Positions 34,252 to 41,985 of a DNA stretch of 64,000 nt are shown here, piece after piece. This DNA is from Methanobacterium sp. UBA279 (lineage in GTDB: Archaea; Methanobacteriota; Methanobacteria; Methanobacteriales; Methanobacteriaceae): contig DAQK01000033.1 of assembly GCA_002502855.1 (NCBI GenBank), positions 1-64,000 of the forward strand, read 5' to 3'. The position numbers were made by a program, and so were the translations under genes. The notes beneath the pieces were generated by a model. That model saw only the letters and a program-made list of their open reading frames with translations, did not search any database and was not told the DNA's origin. Within the stretch, counting starts at the first letter, position 1, and each line of letters starts with the position of its first letter.

Positions 34252-35220
34252 CTAGGAAGATGTTACATCCTTTTGATTCTCTTCTAGCAAGTGTAAAACT
34301 TCGTGATATTTATCTTCTCCCAGGTCATGCAGGAGCTTACGGTGGAGTTCATCTTTCACCAAATGCAGCAGGTTATGATAAGCATGGCTTCCTAAGGCAT
34401 GTAATATCTCGTGATATGCTTCATCAACAGTTAACTTAATGTTAACAGGGAAACCTTCATTTTTAAGCATATATAGAAGTTCCGCTGATTTGGGCGGGCG
34501 CAGATGGGCTTTATAAAGGGTTTCGCAATCATTGAATATCTCTTCGGTTGTGCCTTGACCGATTATCTCACCATCGTGAAGTACGAAGATCTTATCTGCA
34601 AACTGGGTGACCATCTCCACGTCATGGGAAGCGATGATGATGCTCATAGCTTCCTTGTTTAACATGTAGAGTATTTCCATTATTTGATCCACACCTGTAG
34701 GATCTAGTCCCGTGGTTGGTTCATCCAATACCATGATCTCAGGTCTCATGGCCAGGATACCGGCAATGGCTACTCGTTTTTTCTGTCCACCACTCAAGTG
34801 GTGGGGTGCTTTTTTCTCCAACCCAGTCATCCTCACCAGTTTCAGGGCCTCTTCCACCCGTTCATCAACTTCATCCTCAGAAAGTCCCAGGTTCATGGGT
34901 CCGAAGGCCACGTCCTCAATAACGGTAGGTGCAAAGAGCTGATCATCTGGGTTCTGGAAGACGATACCTACTTTCTGTCTTATACGGACCAGTTCCTCTT
35001 TTCGGTAGGTCATGAGCTTGCCATGGATCCTTATAAACCCAGAAGTTGGTTTATTGATACCGTTGAAATGTGCAAAAAGAGTAGATTTACCAGCACCGTT
35101 GGAACCAATTACCGCTACCCTTTCCCCCTCCTTTATTTCAATATTTATATTTTGAAGTGCGGACGTACCGTCAGGATAGGTGAATCCCATGTTTTCAGTT
35201 TGGATAATGGTTCTGGTCAT
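34252..35220 (-). CDS. cbiO: ECF transporter ATPase CbiO
   Basis: CbiO is the ATP-binding subunit of the cobalt/nickel energy-coupling-factor transporter. The 322-aa product has Walker A GSNGAGKST (about 39-47), the Q-loop FQNPDDQLFAP, signature LSGGQKKR and Walker B IMVLDEP. It is about 45 residues longer than usual. The C-terminus (about 265-315) is an unusual set of short repeats based on YHEhLHxLG, rich in His (YHEILHALGSHAYHNLLHL and following), which may bind metal. It is the last gene of the cbiM-cbiN-cbiQ-cbiO cluster. Confidence 0.93.
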   Translation of the reverse strand: MTRTIIQTENMGFTYPDGTSALQNINIEIKEGERVAVIGSNGAGKSTLFAHFNGINKPTSGFIRIHGKLMTYRKEELVRIRQKVGIVFQNPDDQLFAPTVIEDVAFGPMNLGLSEDEVDERVEEALKLVRMTGLEKKAPHHLSGGQKKRVAIAGILAMRPEIMVLDEPTTGLDPTGVDQIMEILYMLNKEAMSIIIASHDVEMVTQFADKIFVLHDGEIIGQGTTEEIFNDCETLYKAHLRPPKSAELLYMLKNEGFPVNIKLTVDEAYHEILHALGSHAYHNLLHLVKDELHRKLLHDLGEDKYHEVLHLLEENQKDVTSS

Positions 35221-35277
35221 TTATTATCCCTTTTACTGTATTGAAAGTTTTTAATATCTTTTCCACGCAAAAAAAGT

Positions 35278-36108
35278 TTATATAATGTTCATTCCTAAAA
35301 CACCCAGTTCGTAAAAATGGGTCATTGCCAGGATTTGCAGGCCGATTACAATCAACAGGGTAACACCGATGTAAATGTACTCCGTTCTACCTAGTTTCTT
35401 CTTTCGGTCATGGTAGAGATTTGACTCATCTGAAAAACCCCGACTGGCCATACTCATATAGATGGTTTCGCCCTGTTCATAGGCCCTTAGGAACATCATA
35501 GCTACAGTGTAACCTAACTGTTTCATCCTCCATTTGTAGGGAATCTTCTTATTGAAGGCATCGAAACATCTGGCTTTCTGGGCGTGCATGATCCTGTGCA
35601 GTTCATCGTAGAACATGAAGAGGAACCTGATCATGAGACTGAATATCATGGCCAGTTCCCGGGGCATGCCTAACTTCCTGAAGGATTGGGCAACTTCCTG
35701 CATAGGACTTATAGATGATAAAAGCACTATGGAAGTTAAAGCCACTATGAGTCTGGACATGAGAAGCACCGCCCACATCAGACCCTGTTGTGTAACCTGT
35801 AAGCCGAAAATTCCAGTCCATATCACATCACCAGGATGTATGAATGGCTGGAATGCGATTATGAACCCTCCAAAGGGCAGTAGGAGCAATATTCTTTTGA
35901 AAGAAGTTTTAAATGAAACTTGGGATATGTAAATTAAAAGCAGGAGGTATAACTCTAAAAAAGCCAGTACTACTATCTGAGTAGAAAACACAGCGTACAC
36001 TATAATAAATATCAATAGAATTAATTTCACCCTTCCATCCATTAGATGGAGGATGCTTTCCTTTTCAGTTTCCTTTTCAAGCTCTCTAACCGAGCCTATT
36101 CCATTCAT
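35278..36108 (-). CDS. cbiQ: ECF transporter transmembrane protein CbiQ
   Basis: The 276-aa membrane protein is the T component that couples CbiO to CbiM. It has about five to six hydrophobic segments and the cytoplasmic ATPase-contact motifs, here ALTSIVLLSSISPMQE and a late AMFSLMIRFLFMFYDE/ MSMASRGFSDES block with its ARG-like turn. ATG is preceded by AAGGAGATTCC. It sits 57 bp upstream of cbiO. Confidence 0.92.
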   Translation of the reverse strand: MNGIGSVRELEKETEKESILHLMDGRVKLILLIFIIVYAVFSTQIVVLAFLELYLLLLIYISQVSFKTSFKRILLLLPFGGFIIAFQPFIHPGDVIWTGIFGLQVTQQGLMWAVLLMSRLIVALTSIVLLSSISPMQEVAQSFRKLGMPRELAMIFSLMIRFLFMFYDELHRIMHAQKARCFDAFNKKIPYKWRMKQLGYTVAMMFLRAYEQGETIYMSMASRGFSDESNLYHDRKKKLGRTEYIYIGVTLLIVIGLQILAMTHFYELGVLGMNII

Positions 36109-36170
36109 GAGGAATCTCCTTTTGAAATGTATCTGATGTTTATGTTTTTTTTTATCCTAAAAAGGATTTA

Positions 36171-36200
36171 ATAAAAAAAATAAAATAAAAAAAAAGGGGG
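36171..36200 (-). terminator. C9/T9 homopolymer stretch inside the cbi cluster
   Basis: On the coding strand, between cbiN and cbiQ, a run of nine C is followed by nine T and further T-rich DNA. This is a strong archaeal-type termination signal in the middle of the operon, in a 98-bp gap. It may cut down expression of cbiQO relative to cbiMN, or it may be a homopolymer assembly artefact. Confidence 0.4.
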
Positions 36201-36206
36201 GGGGAT

Positions 36207-36506
36207 TTATTTGGATGCTTCTGGTGGGTTTCTTCTTCTGAGTGCTATGGCAACAATATAGGCTATTATCAACGTAATAATTATACCTATAACCAATGCC
36301 GATATTTCCCCAATCTTATCCAAACCTTCAATGGTGTAGTCTGGGAATGGGGATTCGTATGAAGCTTCGACTTCAGGAACACCTGCATCTTCTGCCGACT
36401 TTTCCAGGCCGTCAGGATCAGGTGATGCAATGAATGGTGACATGACGGCTATCAACAGACAAATGATTACACCCGCGATAACCAGGTATTTATCATTGGT
36501 ACTCAT
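36207..36506 (-). CDS. cbiN: ECF transporter small subunit (CbiN/PDGLE protein)
   Basis: The 99-aa product has two membrane helices (about 8-27 and 67-90) with an outside loop. The loop begins with the PDPDGLEKSAEDAG signature of the PDGLE domain that works with CbiM in metal capture. The start overlaps the end of cbiM by 4 bp, with GGAGGTGGC inside cbiM. PDGLE proteins occur with both cobalt and nickel systems. Confidence 0.9.
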   Translation of the reverse strand: MSTNDKYLVIAGVIICLLIAVMSPFIASPDPDGLEKSAEDAGVPEVEASYESPFPDYTIEGLDKIGEISALVIGIIITLIIAYIVAIALRRRNPPEASK

Positions 36507-37174
36507 TTGGCAGCCACCTCCTCACTTCCTTCGAGTTTTTGTCCACCCGATGTTTTCCTGTTCCAGGCAAGCAGATCTGGCCTTAGTTTATCAAGTGCAA
36601 TGAGTACAACCACGGTTAAGATTGCTTCTATTACACCTATAAATGCATGGTATATTCCCATTGAAGCTAGTCCTACGTCTAATGGGAATGTTCCTGCTAG
36701 CCACATCTCTACCGCTACTACTTCAGCTGCTATAAACAATGATAGCCATGCAGCTATTGCTGCTGCAGGATATTTGCCTGTGAACTTTTCCAGGCCTCTG
36801 AAGGAAAAGTATGCAACTGCACCTCCTATTAACCCCATGTTAACTACATTTGCACCTAGAGCAGTTATTCCTCCATCTCCAAAGAACAGAGCCTGTACTA
36901 ATAGTACTATGAAGAGTACAAGTACTGCGGCTTCGGGTGCAAGGAATACAATAGCAACCAATGCGCCACCTAGCATATGTCCGCTTGTACCAAAGGGTAT
37001 AGGCATGTTCATGGACATTATTGCGAATATTCCAGCTGATAAAACTGCTATCAAAGGAATCAACTTTTCATCAAGATTCTTTCTCGCCCATCTGAGGGAG
37101 AAATACAGGGCCACAAACATAATAACATAGTATATGGGCCATGTCCAGGATAAAAAACCATCTGGTATATGCAA
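36503..37174 (-). CDS. cbiM: ECF transporter metal-binding component CbiM
   Basis: CbiM binds the metal ion with its N-terminus; the MHIPDGFLS start here is the metal-loop signature (the amino group, His2 and a nearby His coordinate the ion). The 223-aa product has about six membrane helices and the conserved GTSGHMLGGAL loop with a second His. The start is TTG with an AGGAGGCG site, which keeps the essential His at position 2. The specificity, cobalt or nickel, cannot be read from sequence. Methanogens need both. Confidence 0.93.
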   Translation of the reverse strand: MHIPDGFLSWTWPIYYVIMFVALYFSLRWARKNLDEKLIPLIAVLSAGIFAIMSMNMPIPFGTSGHMLGGALVAIVFLAPEAAVLVLFIVLLVQALFFGDGGITALGANVVNMGLIGGAVAYFSFRGLEKFTGKYPAAAIAAWLSLFIAAEVVAVEMWLAGTFPLDVGLASMGIYHAFIGVIEAILTVVVLIALDKLRPDLLAWNRKTSGGQKLEGSEEVAAK

Positions 37175-37495
37175 TTTTTCGCCTCCTCATTTTTATTTTT
37201 TCTAAGTGGGGTTAACGGTCTGTTGTTCAAACTAGTATTACTTTTCTTAACTTCATTTATAAAGCAGGTAATACGTTATAAACAATGTTTTAACCCCTAA
37301 ATCCTCATTTAGACTCTGGATTTTCATAATATAAACGTTTCCCTGAGTATTACTATAATCTTTATTTGCTTATGAAAAGTATTAATTAATTAATACAAAA
37401 TGTCATTTTTAAGCCCTTTTTGTAATAAAATTTTAACTGGACTACCATTTTTGAAATTTTTTCAATAAAAAAAGGGAAAATTGAAAAATTTTTTT
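37175..37495. promoter_or_regulatory. cbi operon promoter with repeated AGTATTACT sites
   Basis: This 321-bp non-coding region holds AGTATTACT at 37234-37242 and 37346-37354, and GTAATAC at 37268-37274. The same motif or its complement recurs upstream of the HTH gene, the DUF2162 operon, cobN2 and fumarate hydratase. The sites are well placed for a regulator of the cbi promoter. The downstream end of the HTH gene borders it. Confidence 0.5.
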
Positions 37496-37912
37496 TTAGT
37501 TTACAATATTGGTTTTTGTGAAGGACAAGGTTCTACCTATCTCCAGCACATCAAATTCGTCTATATCTACACTTCCTATGGCTTGAAAGCATTCTTCACT
37601 AGGCGTTTCACCCAATTCCTTAAGATTCACGCCTTTTTCTTCTTCCAAACCTCTAAGGAAGTACTTGAAGTCAGGTCCCAGCTCGTCTTTTATCCAGTAA
37701 CCTCTGCCAATGTGTTTAAGATCGTCCTGGTTGAATTCTGTAGTTAATGCCTTTATTTTCCCCAGTAAATGCTCCGATGGTTGTTTGAAACTCCCCATCT
37801 CCAGTGCAGTGTAGGTATAAAGTGGTATATCTAATGTTCTGGCCAGTTCTCTTTGGGTTGTCTTTGTATACTTACGGTACCCTAAAAGTAAGTACCTTAA
37901 ATCTTCTTCCAT
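37496..37912 (-). CDS. HTH (XRE-like) regulator next to the cobalt/nickel transporter
   Basis: The 138-aa product has an N-terminal helix-turn-helix (about 8-60: KTTQRELARTLDIPLYTYTALEMG). A C-terminal part of about 75 residues follows, without recognisable metal motif. ATG has a GGAGGT site. It is upstream of cbiM on the same strand. Its own promoter carries AGTATACT (37945-37952) and AGTATTACT (37983-37991), suggesting self-control. It is the best local candidate for the regulator of the metal genes, but this is inferred from position and motif only. Confidence 0.7.
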   Translation of the reverse strand: MEEDLRYLLLGYRKYTKTTQRELARTLDIPLYTYTALEMGSFKQPSEHLLGKIKALTTEFNQDDLKHIGRGYWIKDELGPDFKYFLRGLEEEKGVNLKELGETPSEECFQAIGSVDIDEFDVLEIGRTLSFTKTNIVN

Positions 37913-38272
37913 TTTTAGACCTCCGGTATTTTTTGTTGGTTATGAGTATACTCTGCTTCTTATAAATACTTTTCTTAAAAAAAGTATTACTAAATTATGT
38001 TTCAACTATAAATGAATCATACTCTATTTTAGTGAAATAGTAGGAGCAATCTAATAGATAAAAAAACCTCATTGAACGGGTTTATTTTAAATTTTTTACT
38101 TCCATAAGCTTTTAACAATGAAATATGGTCAAATTACTCTTTTAAAAGAAATTTCATGTTGATTCACCTAATAATACTTTTACACTGGAAAAATAGCCTA
38201 TCGTAATAAATTTTTTATAGATAGTTATTTATAGACTGTTTTTGTTATCTTATTAACAGAAGGGTTTAGCTT
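37913..38272. promoter_or_regulatory. Divergent promoters of the HTH gene and the 38-kb membrane genes
   Basis: The left side has AGTATACT, a TTTATAAG TATA box and AGTATTACT, all within 80 bp of the HTH start. The right side has a TTTATAG box near 38228 that would serve the plus-strand small gene at 38273. The rest is AT-rich with no gene. Confidence 0.45.
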
Positions 38273-38392
38273 ATGTTTAACAGTTTAGCGACCAGAATCC
38301 AGATATTTACTTACCTGATAATTATTTACGCTCTGTTAATGATTCCTTCAAGAATAGCTGATAAAATATCAAATTCACAGATATGTAGATAA
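38273..38392 (+). CDS. Possible 39-aa membrane peptide
   Basis: ATG at 38273 opens a 39-codon frame (MFNSLATRIQIFTYL and on) with one hydrophobic helix of about 13 residues (IFTYLIIIYALLM), ending at TAA 38392. An AGAAGGG site lies 9 nt upstream and a TATA box about 40 bp upstream. The stop lies 17 bp before the next gene, which is also a membrane protein. It is short enough to be chance. Confidence 0.35.
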   Translation: MFNSLATRIQIFTYLIIIYALLMIPSRIADKISNSQICR

Positions 38393-38409
38393 AAAACAAG
38401 ATAGAATGG

Positions 38410-38706
38410 GTGTTTAATGAAAAAAAAACTACCTCAGACATAGTAACTGGATCGATCTTCCTTACCCTGTATTTCTTTTACCTAATCATCACAGCAGATT
38501 ACTTAAACCCAATCTTCCTAATTTTCGCTACTTTTGGTTCTGTAGAATTGGTAACCGGCATATTCAGCCTAAAGGGATACTACCAAAAAAAGATGTACAT
38601 TGGATCTTTAACTGCTCTTTTGCTTTTAATATTGACATCGAGCTTTATCCCGGTATATTTATCACCTGATACATATAATTTATTCGTTTCCTGTTGTGGG
38701 CAATAA
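38410..38706 (+). CDS. Small membrane protein, unknown
   Basis: The 98-aa product starts at GTG 38410 and has three hydrophobic segments (about 10-30, 33-52 and 63-83). Its last 13 bases overlap the start of the TPR gene in another frame. That gene also begins with a hydrophobic helix, so the two may have been one membrane-plus-TPR protein split by a frameshift near 38700. I recognise no family. Confidence 0.5.
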   Translation: MFNEKKTTSDIVTGSIFLTLYFFYLIITADYLNPIFLIFATFGSVELVTGIFSLKGYYQKKMYIGSLTALLLLILTSSFIPVYLSPDTYNLFVSCCGQ

Positions 38707-39149
38707 TAATCATATTAGCTATATACAAATTAGCTCGTAATGAGATAAAATCTCTAAAACTAATACAAAAATACAGGAAAACCTTGGAAACAAACCTTGA
38801 TAACTTTAAAATTTGGAATAACTATGGAATAGCCCTTAAAAAAATTAAGGAATATAAAAGAGCGGTAGAAGCCTATGATAAAGCTCTGGAAATAAACCCG
38901 AGATATACAACTGCCATGTATAACAAGGGAATAGCCCTGGCAGAGGGGAGTAAACATAAAAAAGCCATTGAAACCTATGATCAGGTGCTGGAAATGGATC
39001 CAGATAATGTTAATGCGTGGATCAATAAAGGTAATAGTTTGGCGTCCATAGGTAAATTTAAAGAAGCAATGGAGTGTTACGATAGAGTATTGAAAATAGA
39101 TCCTGAGAATACGAAAGCAAAGTTCAATAAAGGGATTATGCAGGAATAA
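38694..39149 (+). CDS. TPR-repeat protein with N-terminal membrane helix
   Basis: The 151-aa product (TTG start) has a short hydrophobic N-terminus (WAIIIILAIYKLA). Three full tetratricopeptide repeats follow: about 38-71, 72-105 and 106-139. Each has the W/A-x-x-x-G, A-x-x-x-Y-D-x-A-L-x-x-D/N-P pattern. TPRs bind proteins and are abundant in methanogens. The weak start and overlap with the preceding membrane gene suggest a frameshifted fusion or tight translational coupling. Confidence 0.7.
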   Translation: MWAIIIILAIYKLARNEIKSLKLIQKYRKTLETNLDNFKIWNNYGIALKKIKEYKRAVEAYDKALEINPRYTTAMYNKGIALAEGSKHKKAIETYDQVLEMDPDNVNAWINKGNSLASIGKFKEAMECYDRVLKIDPENTKAKFNKGIMQE

Positions 39150-39170
39150 AAAAAATAGACGGTGTTTTAA

Positions 39171-39941
39171 ATGGAATATCGGCGTATTCCATTTATTACC
39201 CTATCAGAAACAGCACCAAGGGTTTGGATAACCCTTTCTGACTGTAATTTTAAATGTAGAGGATGTTTCAGTCCAGCTAGGGGTATCAAAGGGAAAAATA
39301 TGAGTGTTGATGAATGGTGAACCTGGTAAAAAAAGCTTCCCTGGACTACTATCAAAAATTGCCCCAGGAGGTCGTAATAACCGGAGGGGAACCCACCCTG
39401 AACCGGGATTATCTACTTGATCTGGTTTCTAAACTAAATTTTAGTTATGTGGTAATAGAAACCAATGGCTACCTTTTTAGATGAAGAATACGTTGATGAG
39501 TTAATCACAGCCGGATTGAAGGAGATAATGCTGGATTTGAAGGCCTATGATGAAGGACTGCACAAACAGTATACTGGTTTTTCGAATCGTTCTATACTAC
39601 ATAATGCAAGGGCAATTCATAGGAAAATCAAGCTCGTCATCAAAACAGTTTACATACCGGTGATAGTAGATGAGTCTGAAATAGAAGATATTGCCCTGTT
39701 CATTTCAACTATAGATCCAGAAATAGAATACGGGATAAATGATTTTAAACCTTCAAAGGGCATATCCAGAACTCCCACCGGCCAAGAAATGAAGAGTGCC
39801 TATTTGGGAGCTAAAAAGTATTTAAAAAATGTTATAATAAGTAGGAGTTGTAGAAGGGAAGGAATAGCTCCGAGAAAGTTTAGCTGGATAACCGTATTTC
39901 CCGATGGGACCTTCCAGAGGAGATCGTTGGAGAATTATTAA
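39171..39941 (+). pseudogene. Frameshifted radical SAM protein (activating-enzyme-like)
   Basis: Three consecutive reading frames together give one radical SAM protein. Frame one has DCNFKCRGCFSPA with the CxxxCxxC cluster motif and ends at a TGA after SVDEW. Frame two carries VVITGGEPTLNRDYLL and VVIETNGYLFR. Frame three (from 39465) has LKEIMLDLKAYDEGLH and runs to 39941. One missing A near 39320 and one extra T in a T5 run near 39476 would restore the gene. It resembles short pyruvate-formate-lyase-activating-type enzymes. Either it is a recent pseudogene or two homopolymer sequence errors are present. Confidence 0.7.
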
Positions 39942-40690
39942 GTATAAAGAATTATAGTTGTGTTTCAACTTTGGTTAGAATTCTCCAGTTGTGATCTTGA
40001 TTTGTGTGTTTATGTTTTTTTTAGATTTTCTGTTTTCATCACCTGGTTTTTGAGTTTGGCAAAGTTTTCGGGGTGATGTGTGACGGGTTAGGATGAGGTT
40101 TTAGGATTGCATTTAATTCTCTGGTGGTTCAGCGCATCCATTTGTGTTTGCATCTTTTCTGGATCTCGCCCATCAATCGTTCGATGAGATTTGAATTCCA
40201 GGGCACCTCTCTTCCCCGCGGCTAATATGGCGAAGGTCACGGCGTTATTGGTGTGTTTTCTTTGGATGAATGATGCTGTTTTAACACAATTCAAATTCAA
40301 TAATTCGCCGGCTAGTTTTTTAAGCTGGTATACGGTGTAATTGACCTAACCCGTGTTTGGTAGGGGAATGGGTTTGTTAACCCTGTTTTTCAGGGAATAG
40401 ATGATGATCCTTAGCTGGTTGACCAATTGGTTCCGTTCGTCAAATTTTAGTTTTTTTTGTCTTGCCATAATATTTGTAGCCGGTGTCACGGATCAGATGG
40501 ATCAGGTCCAATTGGAATTTTTTTCTCGGCTTTCACGAGGGCGTTGCGCATTTCCCCCCTCGGCGTCGCCGACGATGACTGCATCCTTGGTTAGTGCTTC
40601 GAACCGGTCCAGTTCCCCTGCGGTGAAAAGAATATCAGGAGAGCATGTGACCGCGATCAGAATGGAAAATATGATGCAAGAGGTCATTTT
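39942..40690 (-). pseudogene. Degenerate remnant of an unidentified, probably mobile, gene
   Basis: The minus strand from about 40690 down to 40080 encodes pieces of one protein broken by stops and frameshifts: GELDRFEALTKDAVIVGDAEGG, then a DTGYKYYGKTKK-like stretch, then RGALEFKSHRTIDGRDPEKM. Their order and spacing look like a decayed gene of about 200 or more residues. Next to an IS element it is likely an old transposase or cargo, but I do not recognise the family. Positions 39942-40080 are non-coding. Confidence 0.4.
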
Positions 40691-40896
40691 GAAATTTACT
40701 TTTTATAATATGATAAATAATACATTAAAACGAGAGAAAAGTGCTGACAGAACAATCACTTGCAGAGCTTTGAAGAGTTATTCAACACAGCAAAAAAATC
40801 GGAAACCTTTTATAAAATGGGGCTATAGAGGATTCCTATAAACCATATATTCTAAAGGGCCGATAGCTTTATATACTATTAATAATCTTGATTACT

Positions 40897-41070
40897 ATGG
40901 ATTCTTTTTCCACTTGGGTGCTTCGAGGTCTTAACGCAAAGCAAAGGAAATCACGGCTGTTGCGGATATCGGAATTGATAGATGGGGCGCCTATTCGTCG
41001 TATCCTCGACGAAATGTACGACAACAAGAGTGAGAAAGGGGGGGAAGGCCAAACTGCGATGTTATTCTGA
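40897..41070 (+). CDS. IS5-family transposase, N-terminal frame
   Basis: The first frame gives MDSFSTWVLRGLNAKQRKSR and SELIDGAPIRRILDEMYDNK before it ends just after an A3G7 run (41035-41044). A slip of -1 at the G run continues into the second frame as GRPNCDVILMFKILILQ, the standard IS5 sequence at this point. Several IS5 subgroups make their transposase by programmed frameshifting; a simple one-base loss is the alternative. Confidence 0.75.
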   Translation: MDSFSTWVLRGLNAKQRKSRLLRISELIDGAPIRRILDEMYDNKSEKGGEGQTAMLF

Positions 41071-41822
41071 TGTTCAAGATTCTGATACTTCAGCAATGGT
41101 ATGGCTGGAGCGATCTGGAGATCGAAAGGCAAATGGCCGACCGCATTTCATTTACGTCCTTTCTCGGTTTTCCTGATCCATTCCCAGATTCTAGAACAAT
41201 TTGGCTATTTAGAGAGCGCATGGCCAGGACAGAAAAAGACAAGGTGGTCTGGGCAGAGCTTCAAAGGCAGCTGGATGCCATAGGCTTGCAAGTTAAGCGC
41301 GGAACGATCCAGGATGCGACCTTCATCGAAGCCTATCCTGGATCGTCCAAGAAATCGCGTGGTGGTGATGCCAAGACTCGCCGCAACAAGGATGGAACTT
41401 GGGCCAAGAAAGGCAATGAAACTCATTTCGGGTACAAGCTGCATCAAAAGACAGACATCGACTACGGCCTGATACGCGAAATAGAAACCACAACTGCATC
41501 GTTGTATGATAGTCAAGTCCATCTATCTACTGAGGGCGAAGTTGTGCTCAGAGATAGAGGTTATTTTGGCGTGCCAGCGAAGGGCATTGATTTCACTATG
41601 AAACGCAGAACTACAGAGTTATCGCTTGGAGAGCTCGATAAAGAGCGCAATCGGTTAATATGCAAGTTGAGATCGCCAAGCGAGAGACCACACGCTGTCA
41701 TAAAGAGAGTCTTATGGCGCGGGAAGGGTGTTGGTTACTACCGTCCTGAGGGTTCATGTCAAGATGATGGTTACAGCACTCGCTTTCAACTTGTATCAGC
41801 TATGTACGCTGAAAAACGCTAA
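41070..41822 (+). CDS. IS5-family transposase, catalytic frame
   Basis: The 250-aa frame carries the DDE domain: first Asp in GTIQDATFIEA, second in VVLRDRGYFGVPA, and Glu in the PSERPHAVIKRVLWRGKG block. It also has the typical DTKTRRNKDGTWAKKGNETHFGYKLH-like middle (here GDAKTRRNKDGTWAKKG). Alone it lacks the N-terminal DNA-binding part encoded in the preceding frame. All catalytic residues are intact, so the element may be active if frameshifting works. Confidence 0.88.
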   Translation: MFKILILQQWYGWSDLEIERQMADRISFTSFLGFPDPFPDSRTIWLFRERMARTEKDKVVWAELQRQLDAIGLQVKRGTIQDATFIEAYPGSSKKSRGGDAKTRRNKDGTWAKKGNETHFGYKLHQKTDIDYGLIREIETTTASLYDSQVHLSTEGEVVLRDRGYFGVPAKGIDFTMKRRTTELSLGELDKERNRLICKLRSPSERPHAVIKRVLWRGKGVGYYRPEGSCQDDGYSTRFQLVSAMYAEKR

Positions 41823-41985
41823 AATCATTTGATAATGTAGCGGAAGCTATCGAAAAATCCTCGAAAGAGCAGTAAGAATCAAGGAATTTTGATGTCGAGA
41901 AATCGGAAAAGGGATCAGGTCTCTAAAACAATCTCGGCAAGTAAGGAAAATAGGAATCCTCTTATAGTAGGAGTAAGGTGAGATT

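Larger units (their letters stand above)
40827..41962. mobile_element. IS5-family insertion sequence
   Basis: A 13-bp inverted repeat, AGAGGATTCCTAT at 40827 and its complement ending at 41962, encloses a complete IS5-type transposase in two overlapping frames. The flanks share TAT on both sides, a possible 3-bp target duplication. The length, about 1136 bp, is normal for the family. Base composition is richer in G+C than the chromosomal genes around it. Confidence 0.8.

Noticed and set aside
36503..37174. Firm naming of the ECF transporter as nickel-specific
   Set aside because: CbiM/NikM and the PDGLE subunit do not separate cobalt from nickel by sequence alone.
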